NCBI RefSeq assembly: GCF_030655195.1
Contig: NZ_JAURWA010000176.1
Coordinates: 1 to 64,000 of the forward strand
Reading direction: 5' to 3'
Origin: Patulibacter sp.
Lineage (GTDB): Bacteria > Actinomycetota > Thermoleophilia > Solirubrobacterales > Solirubrobacteraceae
DNA: 64,000 nucleotides
Shown: one piece after another, positions 1 to 8,756 of the stretch
Position numbering within the stretch: the first letter of the stretch is position 1
How the letters are laid out: the number at the start of each line of letters is the position of its first letter
The notes under the pieces: generated by a model
The model's database searches: none
Told to the model about the DNA's origin: nothing
The model's input: the letters and a program-made list of their open reading frames with translations, nothing else
Program-made: the position numbers and the translations under genes

Positions 1-1
1 C

Positions 2-2290
2 TCGGCGCTCCCGAGCGACGCCGAGCTGCGGCCGATCGACCGCGCCGGCGCCACCGGCGTCGCCCGGCTGCGGGCCGCCGAGCGCGAGGCCGCCCGCGCC
101 CGCGAGTCGAGCGAGCGCGACATCCACCAGGCGCTCCTGGCCGGCCTGCTCTCGCACGTCGGCCTGAAGGACGAGACCCAGAAGACCGACCAGAAGGGCC
201 GGATCCAGCGCAAGGGCCGCCCGCAGCGACCCGAGTTCCTGGGCGCCCGCGGCGCGCGCTTCCAGATCTTCCCCGGCTCGACGCTGGCCAAGAAGCCGCC
301 GACCTGGACGATGGTCGCCGAGCTCGTCGAGACCTCGCGCCTGTGGGGCCGCACCGCCGCGCGGATCGAGCCGGAGTGGATCGAGCCGCTCGCGGGGCAC
401 CTGCTGCGCCGCACCTACGCCGAGCCCCGGTGGTCGAAGAAGCGCGCCTCGGTCGTCGCCGACGAGCGGGCGACGCTCTACGGGCTCCCCGTCGTCGCGG
501 GCCGGCCGGTCCAGTACGCGCAGATCGACCCGGTCCTCTCGCGCGAGATCTTCCTGCGCCAGGCGCTCGTCGAGGGCGAGTGGCACGGCGGCAAGGCGGG
601 CGGCCGGCAGGTCCTCGAGCACAACGCCGCGATGATCGAGGAGGTCCGCGCGATGGAGGAGCGGGCCCGCCGGCGCGACCTGCTCGTCGACGACGAGGTC
701 CTCTTCTCGTTCTACGACGAGCGGATCCCCGAGGGCGTCGTCTCCGGTGCGCACTTCGACCGCTGGTGGCGCGACGAGAAGCGCAGGACGCCCGAGCTCC
801 TGCACTTCACCCGCGAGCTCCTCATCGACGAGCGCTCCCAGCTCTCCGTCGGCGTCGGCGAGGACCTGCAGCAGCGGCCCGAGGCCTGGAAGCAGGGCGA
901 GCTCGTCCTGGCGCTGTCCTACGCGTTCGAGCCGGGGACCGACCACGACGGCGTGACCGTCCACGTGCCGCTCGACCTGCTGCCCCAGGTCAAGGCCGTC
1001 GGCTTCGAGTGGCTCGTCCCCGGGCTGCGGCGTGAGCTGATCGAGGCGCTCCTGCGGGCCCTGCCCAAGGACGTCCGGCGCGAGCTCGTGCCGATCCCCG
1101 AGACGGTCGGCCGGGTCCTCGAGCGCATCGTGCCCCGCAGCGCGCCGCTCCCGGTCGCCCTGGCGCGCGAGCTGAACGAGCTGCCCGGCGTGCAGGTCAC
1201 CCCGGGACTGCTGCGCCTCGACGCGCTGCCCGCCCACCTGCGGATGACCTTCTCGATCGAGGAGGAGGACGGCACCGTCGTCGCGTCCGGCCACGACCTG
1301 GCGGCGCTCCGGGCCGAGCTGCGGCCCGTGCTGCGCAAGCGCCTCGACGACGCGACGCCCGACCTCGAGCGCAAGGGCCTGACGACCTGGTCGATCGGCA
1401 CGTTGCAGCGCGAGATCGGGCTGCCGGGCGGCGGCGAGCACGGCGTCCGGGTCTACCCCGCCCTCGTCGACGAGGGGACGACCGTCGGCGTCCGGGCGTT
1501 CGACGCCGCCGACGCCCAGGCCGCGTCGATGGTCCTCGGCACCCGCCGCCTGCTGCTCCTGACGGTGCCATCCCCCGCGCGCAAGGTCATCGGCAGCCTG
1601 CCGACCGCCGCGCAGCTCACCCTCGCCACGGCGCCGCACGGCTCCGTCGACCGGGTCATGGAGGACACGCTCGCCGCGACGATCGACGTGCTCGTGGAGG
1701 TCGCCGGCGGCCCCGCGTGGGACGAGGCCGGCTTCGCCGCCCTGCGCGCCTCCGTCGCCGAGCGGCTGGCGCCCTCCGCCAAGAAGGTCCTGCAGCAGGT
1801 GGTGCGCGTCCTCGACGCCGAGCGGGCCGTCCGCTCCCGCCTGGAGCGCTTCGCCGCCACGGTCCCCCACCCCGCGTTCGAGGCCGCCCAGCGCGACGTC
1901 ACCGCGCAGCTCGGTCGGCTCGTGCACCCCGGCTTCGTCACCGAGGCCGGCGCGCGGCGCCTGCCCGACGTCGTCCGGTACCTCGAGGCCGCGACGCAGC
2001 GCCTGGACCGCCTGCCCGACGCCCGGGCGACGGACACCGACCGGATGCAGGCCGTCCACGAGCTCGAGCGGGCCTACGTCGCCCGCCTGCAGGCGTGGCC
2101 CGCCGGCCGACCGGTGCCCGCCCGGCTGACCGAGGTCCGCTGGATGCTCGAGGAGCTCCGGATCGTCCAGTTCTCCGGCGGTCAGGGCGTCAAGGGCGTC
2201 CGCGACCCCGGCCGACCCGACCAGCCGGCCAAGCCGATCTCGAGCAAGCGGATCCGCAAGGTCCTCGACGAGTCGCCGGTGCCGGTCTAG
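2..2290 (+). CDS. hrpA: ATP-dependent RNA helicase HrpA, C-terminal part (5' end outside window)
   Basis: The frame is open from base 2, so the gene enters from outside the window; the first in-frame ATG at 311 is internal. The visible ~762 residues are the post-helicase part of the DEAH-box protein HrpA. An 'ALLAGLLSHVGLKD' block is followed by 'EFLGARGARFQIFPGS' and 'ELVETSRLWGRTAARIEPEWIE', which are hallmarks of the OB-fold/DUF3418 region of HrpA. The helicase motifs themselves lie upstream of the window. HrpA family members unwind RNA and act on stalled ribosomes or mRNA processing. The C-terminus ends with a basic 'SSKRIRKVLDES' stretch. The family call is secure; the exact role here is inferred. 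Confidence 0.93.
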   Translation, partial: SALPSDAELRPIDRAGATGVARLRAAEREAARARESSERDIHQALLAGLLSHVGLKDETQKTDQKGRIQRKGRPQRPEFLGARGARFQIFPGSTLAKKPPTWTMVAELVETSRLWGRTAARIEPEWIEPLAGHLLRRTYAEPRWSKKRASVVADERATLYGLPVVAGRPVQYAQIDPVLSREIFLRQALVEGEWHGGKAGGRQVLEHNAAMIEEVRAMEERARRRDLLVDDEVLFSFYDERIPEGVVSGAHFDRWWRDEKRRTPELLHFTRELLIDERSQLSVGVGEDLQQRPEAWKQGELVLALSYAFEPGTDHDGVTVHVPLDLLPQVKAVGFEWLVPGLRRELIEALLRALPKDVRRELVPIPETVGRVLERIVPRSAPLPVALARELNELPGVQVTPGLLRLDALPAHLRMTFSIEEEDGTVVASGHDLAALRAELRPVLRKRLDDATPDLERKGLTTWSIGTLQREIGLPGGGEHGVRVYPALVDEGTTVGVRAFDAADAQAASMVLGTRRLLLLTVPSPARKVIGSLPTAAQLTLATAPHGSVDRVMEDTLAATIDVLVEVAGGPAWDEAGFAALRASVAERLAPSAKKVLQQVVRVLDAERAVRSRLERFAATVPHPAFEAAQRDVTAQLGRLVHPGFVTEAGARRLPDVVRYLEAATQRLDRLPDARATDTDRMQAVHELERAYVARLQAWPAGRPVPARLTEVRWMLEELRIVQFSGGQGVKGVRDPGRPDQPAKPISSKRIRKVLDESPVPV

Positions 2291-2518
2291 CTGCGGACGG
2301 CGGCCCCGCCGGTCGCCGATCGTGGTCCGCGGGACCCGCGCCGTGTAGCGTGCGGGCCCTCGCGCAGTCGATGACGATCCGCTCGTCTGACACATCCGCG
2401 GAGGGGACCGGCCGGTCGGCCGGGACACGTCCGCGGTGGAGATTGCGCAGCCCGGTCCCACGGAGCCGGGTTGTGTTCACCCCTGCCGCTGACGCGGCGC
2501 GAGCGAAGGACGGACGAC

Positions 2519-2881
2519 ATGTCCACGAGCAAGCCCGACAAGTCGAAGCAGGACCTCGACGCGGTCCTCGAGAAGATCGCCGGATGGCCGGCCCCGTACG
2601 CCGAGATCGGCGCGCGGTTGCACGAGACCATCACCACCGCAGGCCCGAGGATGAAGCCGCGGATCTGGTACGGCGCACCGGGGTACGCCCGGAGCCGCAG
2701 CACCCCCGTGCTCATCTTCTTCCGGTGCGACGACGGCGTGATGTCGCTGGGGCTCTCCGCGAAGGGGGCGGTCGACCGGGAGCCGTCCACGACCCTGCGG
2801 CCCGCGGCGTGGTTCCTCGACGAGCTCGACGACGCGACGGTCGACAGGATCGCCGACCTCGTGCGCACCGCGTTCGGCTGA
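2519..2881 (+). CDS. DUF1801-like small protein (120 aa)
   Basis: The start is the ATG preceded by a GAAGGA Shine-Dalgarno about 9 bases upstream; the open frame reaches back to 2471 but that part is not protein-like. The protein is cytosolic, with a 'MKPRIWYGAPGYAR' segment followed by 'LIFFRCDDGVMSLGLSAKG', the layout of the DUF1801/YdhG-like fold (frataxin-like, Fra/YjbR neighbourhood). The function of the family is not well defined; some members are annotated as iron chaperones on weak grounds. It stands alone, 228 bases after hrpA, so it probably has its own promoter. A hexamer TAGCGT at 2346-2351 is one candidate -10. Confidence 0.7.
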   Translation: MSTSKPDKSKQDLDAVLEKIAGWPAPYAEIGARLHETITTAGPRMKPRIWYGAPGYARSRSTPVLIFFRCDDGVMSLGLSAKGAVDREPSTTLRPAAWFLDELDDATVDRIADLVRTAFG

Positions 2882-2914
2882 TCGGGTGTCGGGGTCGCCG
2901 GGGAGCGGTGCCGC

Positions 2915-3745
2915 TCAGACCTTCCGGTAGCGGGCGTCGGCGATGGAGTAGGCCGCGAAGCCGAGGAGGCCGACGGCCACGGCCCCCAGCAGCCACGGCC
3001 CGTACGACGCGGTCGAGAGCTGGGCGAGGGCCCCGTCGAGCCCGATCGCCTCGTCGGCGTCGTAGGAGACCGCCGCCTTGACGAGTCCGTAGCCCATGAG
3101 GGCGAAGACGACCGCGCGGGCGAGGTGGCCGAAGACCCCGAGCGCGGTGAAGGTCCGCGTCGCCCCGCGGCTCATCCGACCCGTCCTGGACTTCTTCAGG
3201 AACCGCCGGGCCAGGCCCTTGTGCGCCTCGTCGGCGGCGACGGCGATCAGGACGGCGCCGGCCACGGCGACGAGGATCGGTCCGCCCGTCCAGGCGAGCA
3301 CGCCGCCGGTCGTCTTCTCCGGGGAGCCCGATCCCGTGCTCGCACCGGAGACGATCTTGACGGCCGTCACGCAGAGGAACGCGTAGCCGATGCCGCTGGC
3401 CGCACCGCCGATGCGGGCCTTCGCGTCGTCGGACTCCTCCGTGCCGTGGCCGAGGGCCGCGCGCAGCAGGCGCCACAGCGCGTAGCCCCCCAGTCCCACC
3501 GCCATGAGCACGAGCAGCGTCTTGCCGAACGGCTGGCCGGCGATCTCCTTCAGCGCTCCCTGCTGGTCGGTTGTCTCACCGCCGTCCCTGAGGGCGAGCT
3601 TCACCGCGAGCACGCCGATGATGGCGTAGACGACCCCGCGGGCCACGAGGCCGGCCCGCGCGAGCCACTCGAACCCGGATGAACGGGCCACCCGCTCGCC
3701 GCCCTCCTGCGCCCCTTCGACCGGTCCCGTCGAACTGCTGCTCAT
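2915..3745 (-). CDS. DUF1206 integral membrane protein
   Basis: A 276-residue protein with six predicted membrane segments arranged as three repeats of a helix pair. Each repeat starts with an A/F-x-x-G-L-x-A-R-x-(V/A)-V-Y/F-A pattern (for example 'ARAGLVARGVVYAIIGVLAV' near residue 29 and 'FTALGVFGHLARAVVFALMG' near residue 196). This triple repeat defines DUF1206, a family common in actinobacteria and cyanobacteria and of unknown function. The start ATG at 3745 keeps a short hydrophilic lead. It is convergent with the preceding small gene and about 165 bases from the next minus-strand gene. No partner gene suggests a role. Confidence 0.85.
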   Translation of the reverse strand: MSSSSTGPVEGAQEGGERVARSSGFEWLARAGLVARGVVYAIIGVLAVKLALRDGGETTDQQGALKEIAGQPFGKTLLVLMAVGLGGYALWRLLRAALGHGTEESDDAKARIGGAASGIGYAFLCVTAVKIVSGASTGSGSPEKTTGGVLAWTGGPILVAVAGAVLIAVAADEAHKGLARRFLKKSRTGRMSRGATRTFTALGVFGHLARAVVFALMGYGLVKAAVSYDADEAIGLDGALAQLSTASYGPWLLGAVAVGLLGFAAYSIADARYRKV

Positions 3746-3909
3746 GGCCCTGGCTCTTCCTGTCGGTGCACGCCGTGCGTGGAACGCACGAAGCGTCGCG
3801 CGAGCCTCTCACCCGGAGGGGGTCTCGCGGCGACCGCCTCCGCGCATGTTCCGGACCGGGGAGGCAGGGAGGCGGCGGACGCCCCGCGTCGGCGACGCGT
3901 CGTCGCGCG

Positions 3910-4953
3910 TCAGATCGTCGTGGCCGGCCGGTGGCCATCGGCCCGATGGTCCAAGAGCGGCGCGATGGGCGATGCCCGGAACGCGTCGAGCAGGTCCCCG
4001 AGGTGCGCCACGTCGCCCGTGGTGCCCGGTGTCGTCGTCGCGCCCGTGGAAGCACGGATCGTGTGCCAGTCCGGGAGGGCGGCGATCTCGGCGGTCACGT
4101 CGAAGAGCAGGGTGCAGCCGATGCGCTCGGTCTCCTCGTCGCCGTCCGGACCGACGAGGTCGATCTCGCGTTCGAGGGTCAGCCGAGCACCGTCGTCGTC
4201 CTCGGCGCCGAAGGGCTGGTTGAAGTCGATGACCGCCTCGTCGCGCACGACCGTGAACGCACCGTGCTGCAGCGGTCGTGCGCAGAACTCGACCAGCAGC
4301 TCGACCGTCCGGGTCGTGTCCCAACTGCCGCGGCGACCGAGCCGACGCCCGCGGAACTGTCGGTCGAAGTCGTCCGGTGCGTAGCCGGCATCACGGCCAC
4401 CGTCGTCCCCGACGAGCCGCACGGGCTCGAGCGCCGGAGACGCGAGCGACGCCTCCGTTGGCGTCAGCGGCGCGTGCCCGTCGATCTTCATCCCGGTGGG
4501 CGGGTGCTCCAGCAGCCTCTCGAGCGATGCCAGGACGCTCTCCCGCGTCGCCTCGAGCGTCGGAAAGTCGTACTCGTCGTCGTCGCTCCCGGCGGGCCCT
4601 TGGAGATCGAGGTGCTCGTCGATGTCGGCGGCCGCCGAGGGGGCGAACACGATCTCGTAGAACGCCTGGGCCTCGTCGAGCTGGTCACCCTCGGCGTCCT
4701 CGATCCCGATCTCCCGCGAGACGCTCAGGAGCACGCTGCCCAGCTCGGGACGGGTGTCCTCGGGGTACCAGTGCGAGACGTCGTCGATCACCCCCGTGCC
4801 CACGACGACCATGTCCGTCGAGATCCCCCCGTCCTCGTAGCTCACCGGTTCGGCGGCGAAGGCGAAGAACGTCTCGACCGCCTCCCTCGCGCCTCCCGTC
4901 GACGTCGTCGCGCCGCGACGCCGGAGCTCGGTGACCACGTGCCCTGCGTCCAT
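3910..4953 (-). CDS. Unrecognised protein with two internal repeats (347 aa)
   Basis: I do not recognise the family. The protein is soluble and acidic, with no signal peptide or membrane segment. Residues about 22-105 and 213-288 look like copies of one domain: 'REAVETFFAFAAEP' parallels 'RTVELLVEFCARP', and 'LSVSREIGIEDAEGDQLDEA' parallels 'LTLEREIDLVGPDGDEE'. Each copy is followed by a region ending in a helix (LASLERLLEH; LGDLLDAFRAS). The ATG at 4953 lies 6 bases after a TAGACA hexamer, supporting this start. It lies in an accessory stretch with other orphan genes. Its role is unknown. Confidence 0.7.
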   Translation of the reverse strand: MDAGHVVTELRRRGATTSTGGAREAVETFFAFAAEPVSYEDGGISTDMVVVGTGVIDDVSHWYPEDTRPELGSVLLSVSREIGIEDAEGDQLDEAQAFYEIVFAPSAAADIDEHLDLQGPAGSDDDEYDFPTLEATRESVLASLERLLEHPPTGMKIDGHAPLTPTEASLASPALEPVRLVGDDGGRDAGYAPDDFDRQFRGRRLGRRGSWDTTRTVELLVEFCARPLQHGAFTVVRDEAVIDFNQPFGAEDDDGARLTLEREIDLVGPDGDEETERIGCTLLFDVTAEIAALPDWHTIRASTGATTTPGTTGDVAHLGDLLDAFRASPIAPLLDHRADGHRPATTI

Positions 4954-4959
4954 CGACGC

Positions 4960-4965
4960 TGTCTA
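4960..4965 (-). promoter_or_regulatory. Candidate -10 for the repeat-containing gene, leaderless spacing
   Basis: TAGACA on the minus strand ends 6 bases before the ATG at 4953. It fits TANNNT except for the last base, so it is a weak candidate. Confidence 0.35.
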
Positions 4966-5102
4966 GCAGGACGTCCCGCCCGCGGCCTGCTCTGGGCCCC
5001 GGGAGGGTGGCGACGACCGGAGCGGCGGTCGTCGGTGGGTCCGCCGACGCACGCATCCGTCGTCGCCGGGTGCGGCACACGAATCGAAGCCGGCCCACGT
5101 GT

Positions 5103-5108
5103 CAGGAT
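5103..5108 (+). promoter_or_regulatory. Candidate -10 for the 389-aa secreted protein
   Basis: CAGGAT sits 6 bases before the ATG at 5115, the same spacing seen at other leaderless genes here. The first base departs from TANNNT. Confidence 0.35.
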
Positions 5109-5114
5109 CCGCCG

Positions 5115-6284
5115 ATGCAGCTTGCGCGTGGCGATCGACGGACCGGGCGGACGGCCGGGCCGTCGGCACGGATCGTCCGCGTCGGGGGCGTCCTGGCGGC
5201 CGTCGTCGGGACGCTCGCCGTCGCCGCGCCCGCGGACGGTCGATCGGTGCACGACCGGGACATCGGCTGGCCGGCGGCGCTGCGGCAGTCCCTGGACCTG
5301 CCGGCTCTCGACGGCTCGCCGTGCCGCGAGCGGACGACCCGCGCGAAGATCCGCCTGCAGGGCCGGGTGTCCGACCGCGAGCCGCCGTTGCGTGGACTCC
5401 TGCGCTACGGCGAGGCGGACGTCTGGGGCTCCTCGTGGTACACGAACTGCGACGGCGGCCGTCTGCAGATCGGCGTCGCCGGTGGCGCCCCGGCCGCGGC
5501 GACCCGCCGCATCGTGCGCCGCCTGCGCGATCGGCTGGACGAGCGCGGGCTGACCGAGGACGTCCGGCTCGTCGCCGTGCGCTCGACCTACAAGCAGCTC
5601 GTGACGGAGGCCGACCGCATCGGCACGACCGTGGTCCCCGGCGCGCTCGAGGCGGAGCACGTCTCGACGGACATCGACACCACCCGCAACGCGGTGAACG
5701 TCGACGTCTACGACACGGCGACCCCGGCCGAGCTCACGGCCCTCAGAGCACTCGTCCGAGACTCGCCCGTCAACATCACGCTCCACGTCGAGGCCCCCGC
5801 CGACCCCGGTGCACCGATCCCGGAGTACGCCGGAGCGATCTCGCTCGAACGAGGCGCCGTCGATCGCAGCGGGCGCGACGTGCGGGTGCGCGTCGACGAC
5901 CAGAGCTGCGCGTCGGACGAGACCTTCGACAGCGCCGCCCGATTCGCGGGAGTCTCGGTCCGCCGGGGACGACACGCCTGGATCCTCTCCTCGCGGTTCC
6001 GCGTGAATCCGACGTGGCCCCGGGCATCGACCTGCGAGGGCGTCGACGATCCGCGTCTCGTGGTCCGGACGACGATCCGGCTGCCGGCTCGCCTCGGCCG
6101 GCGCGGCATCGTCGACGGCTCCGCGGGCGAGAGGGAGGCCCGCCCGATCCTGCTCGAGCCCGAGGGTGCGGACGCCATCCGATCGCTCGTCCCGCGCTTC
6201 CGCTACTCCGGAGCGCTCTGCGACGTGCCCGCCGTGGAGCGAGCCTTCAGCGGTCGTGCGAAGAGCGCCTGGTGCTCCGTCTGA
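5115..6284 (+). CDS. Secreted or membrane-anchored protein of unknown function (389 aa)
   Basis: The start is taken at ATG 5115; the frame is open upstream but composition there is not protein-like. Residues 15-40 form a hydrophobic segment ending near 'AAPADG', consistent with a signal peptide or anchor. The mature part has six to seven cysteines ('SPCRERTT', 'YTNCDGGR', 'DQSCASDE', 'ASTCEGVDD', 'GALCDVP', 'AWCSV'), suggesting disulfides outside the membrane. No catalytic motif is recognised. It is divergent from the repeat-containing gene at 3910-4953, with about 160 bases between. Orphan accessory gene; function unknown. Confidence 0.7.
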   Translation: MQLARGDRRTGRTAGPSARIVRVGGVLAAVVGTLAVAAPADGRSVHDRDIGWPAALRQSLDLPALDGSPCRERTTRAKIRLQGRVSDREPPLRGLLRYGEADVWGSSWYTNCDGGRLQIGVAGGAPAAATRRIVRRLRDRLDERGLTEDVRLVAVRSTYKQLVTEADRIGTTVVPGALEAEHVSTDIDTTRNAVNVDVYDTATPAELTALRALVRDSPVNITLHVEAPADPGAPIPEYAGAISLERGAVDRSGRDVRVRVDDQSCASDETFDSAARFAGVSVRRGRHAWILSSRFRVNPTWPRASTCEGVDDPRLVVRTTIRLPARLGRRGIVDGSAGEREARPILLEPEGADAIRSLVPRFRYSGALCDVPAVERAFSGRAKSAWCSV

Positions 6285-6363
6285 CCCACACCGTCGACCG
6301 TGGCCGTGCCACCGACGGTCGTTTCGGGTAGGTCGGCCAGGGCATCACCGATCCCGCCCCGGG

Positions 6364-6894
6364 ATGGCCATTCGTCGGTCCCTCTTTTCGCGGGGTGAAG
6401 AGGGTGTACGCTCCGCGCCAACGGCGCCGCGCCCGGTCGGCGTCTACCCCAGGAAGACCTACGCGTCCACCACCGCCTTCGGCAACCCAGCCCCCGACGC
6501 CCTGCCGATCCCTACCGAGCGCGCGGGATTCTGGATCCGCTTCGGAGCGTCCTTCGTCGACGGCATCATCGTCGGCGTCATCACGCTGGTGCTGCAGCTC
6601 GCGCTCGGCACCGCCGGACAGGTCATCGGCCTGGTGATCGGCATCGGGTACTACATCTATCTCGAGGGTCCCGGCGGCAACGGTCAGACCCTCGGCAAGC
6701 GCGTCGCCGGGATCCGGGTCGTGTCGTCCACGACCGGCGGGCCGATCGGCTACGGCGCCGCGACCGCCCGCTACTTCGGCCGCATCCTCTCCGCCATCGT
6801 CATCCTGCTCGGCTACTTCTGGATGCTCTGGGACTCGGAGAAGCAGACCTGGCACGACAAGCTCGCCGGCTCCTACGTCGTCCCCGCCAACTAG
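6364..6894 (+). CDS. RDD-family membrane protein (176 aa)
   Basis: The C-terminal ~125 residues match the RDD family. 'RAGFWIRFGASFVDGIIVG' carries the family's Arg and Asp at the start of helix 1; then come further hydrophobic helices and the conserved 'QTLGKRVAGIRVV' loop, ending in 'QTWHDKLAGSYVV'. RDD proteins are small polytopic membrane proteins of uncertain function; some are proposed Na+/Li+ antiporters. The N-terminal ~50 residues are polar and low in conservation, so the ATG at 6364 is uncertain; the open frame continues upstream to 6166, overlapping the preceding gene. No Shine-Dalgarno is clear. A GC-rich hairpin follows the stop. Confidence 0.82.
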   Translation: MAIRRSLFSRGEEGVRSAPTAPRPVGVYPRKTYASTTAFGNPAPDALPIPTERAGFWIRFGASFVDGIIVGVITLVLQLALGTAGQVIGLVIGIGYYIYLEGPGGNGQTLGKRVAGIRVVSSTTGGPIGYGAATARYFGRILSAIVILLGYFWMLWDSEKQTWHDKLAGSYVVPAN

Positions 6895-6906
6895 CCCGAC
6901 CGGCCG

Positions 6907-6933
6907 GCGCCGCCACCTCGTGACGGGCGGCGC
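6907..6933 (+). terminator. Hairpin after the RDD gene
   Basis: Eight-base perfect stem GCGCCGCC / GGCGGCGC with an 11-base loop, 12 bases past the stop codon. There is no U-tract, so termination is inferred from position and stem strength. Confidence 0.4.
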
Positions 6934-7164
6934 TGGCGGCGGGTCCCGGCGCCGGTCGCGAAGGACGCCGAGGATCGAGCCCGGAGCCTCCCGCCCGACG
7001 TGGACCTGGCGCTGAGGCCTCGTCCGCGGATGCAGACGTGCTGCCGCTCGGATCGCGGCAGCGACGGCCAAAGGCCCGACGTTCGTATCCCACCGCTCCG
7101 CAGCTCAGCGGCGCGGGTTTCGAACGCCGACGGCACCCCTCCCCCGTCAGGACCCTCGAGCTCG

Positions 7165-8601
7165 ATGCCCCACACCTCCCGGATTCGGTGCGCCGTCCGC
7201 GCGTGGGCGCCCGTCGGCGCGGCGCTCACGGCCTCTGTCGGCCTCGCCGCATCTGCACAGGCCGCCTCGGGCGCGTCCGTCTGCCGGTCGATCGCGCGCG
7301 ACGGCACCCCGGCAGGCGTCGCACTGCAGCGGTATCCATCCGCCGCGTCGCCGTGGACCGGCGACGCGAACCCCGGGCCCCTGGTCCTGATCCGTCGGGC
7401 CCGGACCCGCGTCGGCGTGCTCTGCGACACCGCCGGACGCTCGTGGCGCACCCCGATCGTCCTGCGGCAGGGCGAGCACCTCGGCACGCTCTCCCTCGCA
7501 GACCCCTGGATCGCCTGGACCGTGCACCGCGACGACCGACGGGCGACCGTCCGGACCGCGCGTCTGAACCGGACCCGCGCCACCGGAAGGACGACCATCC
7601 GCGGGATCGTCCGCAGCCTCGCCGTCACGGTCGACGGCAACGCCGCCGTCGCCGCGGGGACCGCGCCCACCCGCCGCGTCGTCCTCCTGCGCCGGAACGG
7701 CCACGCGACGGCTCTCCGGCTCGCAAGCCGCGTCCCTCGAGCCGCGATCTCCAAGCTCGGCGTCGGTCGCTGGGGCACCCACGGACTCGCATTGCGAGAC
7801 CAGAGCACCGGGCCGACGCGAGATCAGGCGTTCCCGTTCGACCCCCGCCGGAGCGACCTGCAGGCCCGATGCCGCCCGTCTGCCGCGACAGTCGTCACCG
7901 CCTCCACAAGCGCCCTGAGCGTGCAGCTCGCCAACTCCGCATCGTGGAGCACGCCCGACGCCAACCCGACCGAGAAGCACCTCGCGATCTGCGACCCCGC
8001 CGACCGACTGCTGCGCGCCTCCTTCCTCGCCGTCGCCGACGACGACTTCCTGCAGACCGACGGGCCCGAGGTCTTCTCCCGCGACCGCGCCACGATCGTC
8101 GTCGCCGGCCCCGTCGTCCTCGTCCGCGAGACGCAGTCGACGGGCACCTCAGGAACCGGCACCGACACCCGCGACGTGCGATCGGGCTTCGTCGTCCGCC
8201 CGACCGGCGACGTCGAAGCACTCCGTCCGGCGCTGGTCACCGGGACCCCGGCCGCTGCGGCCTACGTCGACGATGGCCGGCTCTGGCTCTCCGACGCCGA
8301 CGGCCTCCGTCCGGTGGCCACGGCGCGAGCGCTCACCGAGCGCAACACCGCACTCGTCCTGCAGAGCGCGAGCCTGCTCGTCCGAACCCCGGGGTTCGAC
8401 CAACGCATCCCCTTCCGGCCACTCCCGGCCGACGACACGGCCACGCTCTCGATCGAGCCCGCCAGACCCACCGATGCGTGGATCCCGGCCGATGACCTCT
8501 GCGGGAGCTCCTACAGCGGCGGGACGTACGGCTGCGACAAGGCGCCTGGATCCCCACCACAGCTCGCTGACCCGTCCTCCCCGCCGCCACCGGGCGAGTA
8601 G
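7165..8601 (+). CDS. Secreted protein of unknown function (478 aa)
   Basis: The start is ATG 7165, giving 'MPHTSRIRCAVRAWAPVG' then a hydrophobic run ending 'AASAQAASG', a clear Sec signal peptide with cleavage near residue 32. The mature chain is beta-rich with alternating short strands and Gly/Asp turns ('LGTLSLADPWIAWTVHRDD', 'VDDGRLWLSDADGL'), reminiscent of a degenerate beta-propeller. I see no NHL or PQQ signature. It ends in a Pro/Ser-rich tail with 'SPPPPGE'. Two cysteine pairs are near the ends. It resembles in style the secreted protein at 43685-45031, with the same length class and WD-like strands, but shared ancestry is not shown. Confidence 0.7.
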   Translation: MPHTSRIRCAVRAWAPVGAALTASVGLAASAQAASGASVCRSIARDGTPAGVALQRYPSAASPWTGDANPGPLVLIRRARTRVGVLCDTAGRSWRTPIVLRQGEHLGTLSLADPWIAWTVHRDDRRATVRTARLNRTRATGRTTIRGIVRSLAVTVDGNAAVAAGTAPTRRVVLLRRNGHATALRLASRVPRAAISKLGVGRWGTHGLALRDQSTGPTRDQAFPFDPRRSDLQARCRPSAATVVTASTSALSVQLANSASWSTPDANPTEKHLAICDPADRLLRASFLAVADDDFLQTDGPEVFSRDRATIVVAGPVVLVRETQSTGTSGTGTDTRDVRSGFVVRPTGDVEALRPALVTGTPAAAAYVDDGRLWLSDADGLRPVATARALTERNTALVLQSASLLVRTPGFDQRIPFRPLPADDTATLSIEPARPTDAWIPADDLCGSSYSGGTYGCDKAPGSPPQLADPSSPPPPGE

Positions 8602-8756
8602 CCGGTCCGCTCGACCATCACGCTCCGGCGCACCACCCGGCCCGCTGACCATCCGGGAGGGTCGATCGGACTCCGGTTTTGTACCTCTGGACTCGAACCT
8701 CCCCCGAGACCGATCGGATCGCTCCGGCCGACCATCGCGCCTGAGAAGGTCCTCGG

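Noticed and set aside
2292-2340. Terminator after hrpA
   Set aside because: Only nested short imperfect pairings; too weak to annotate.
7075-7125. tRNA-like segment with GTTCGTATCC
   Set aside because: No acceptor, D-arm or anticodon stem could be folded around it.
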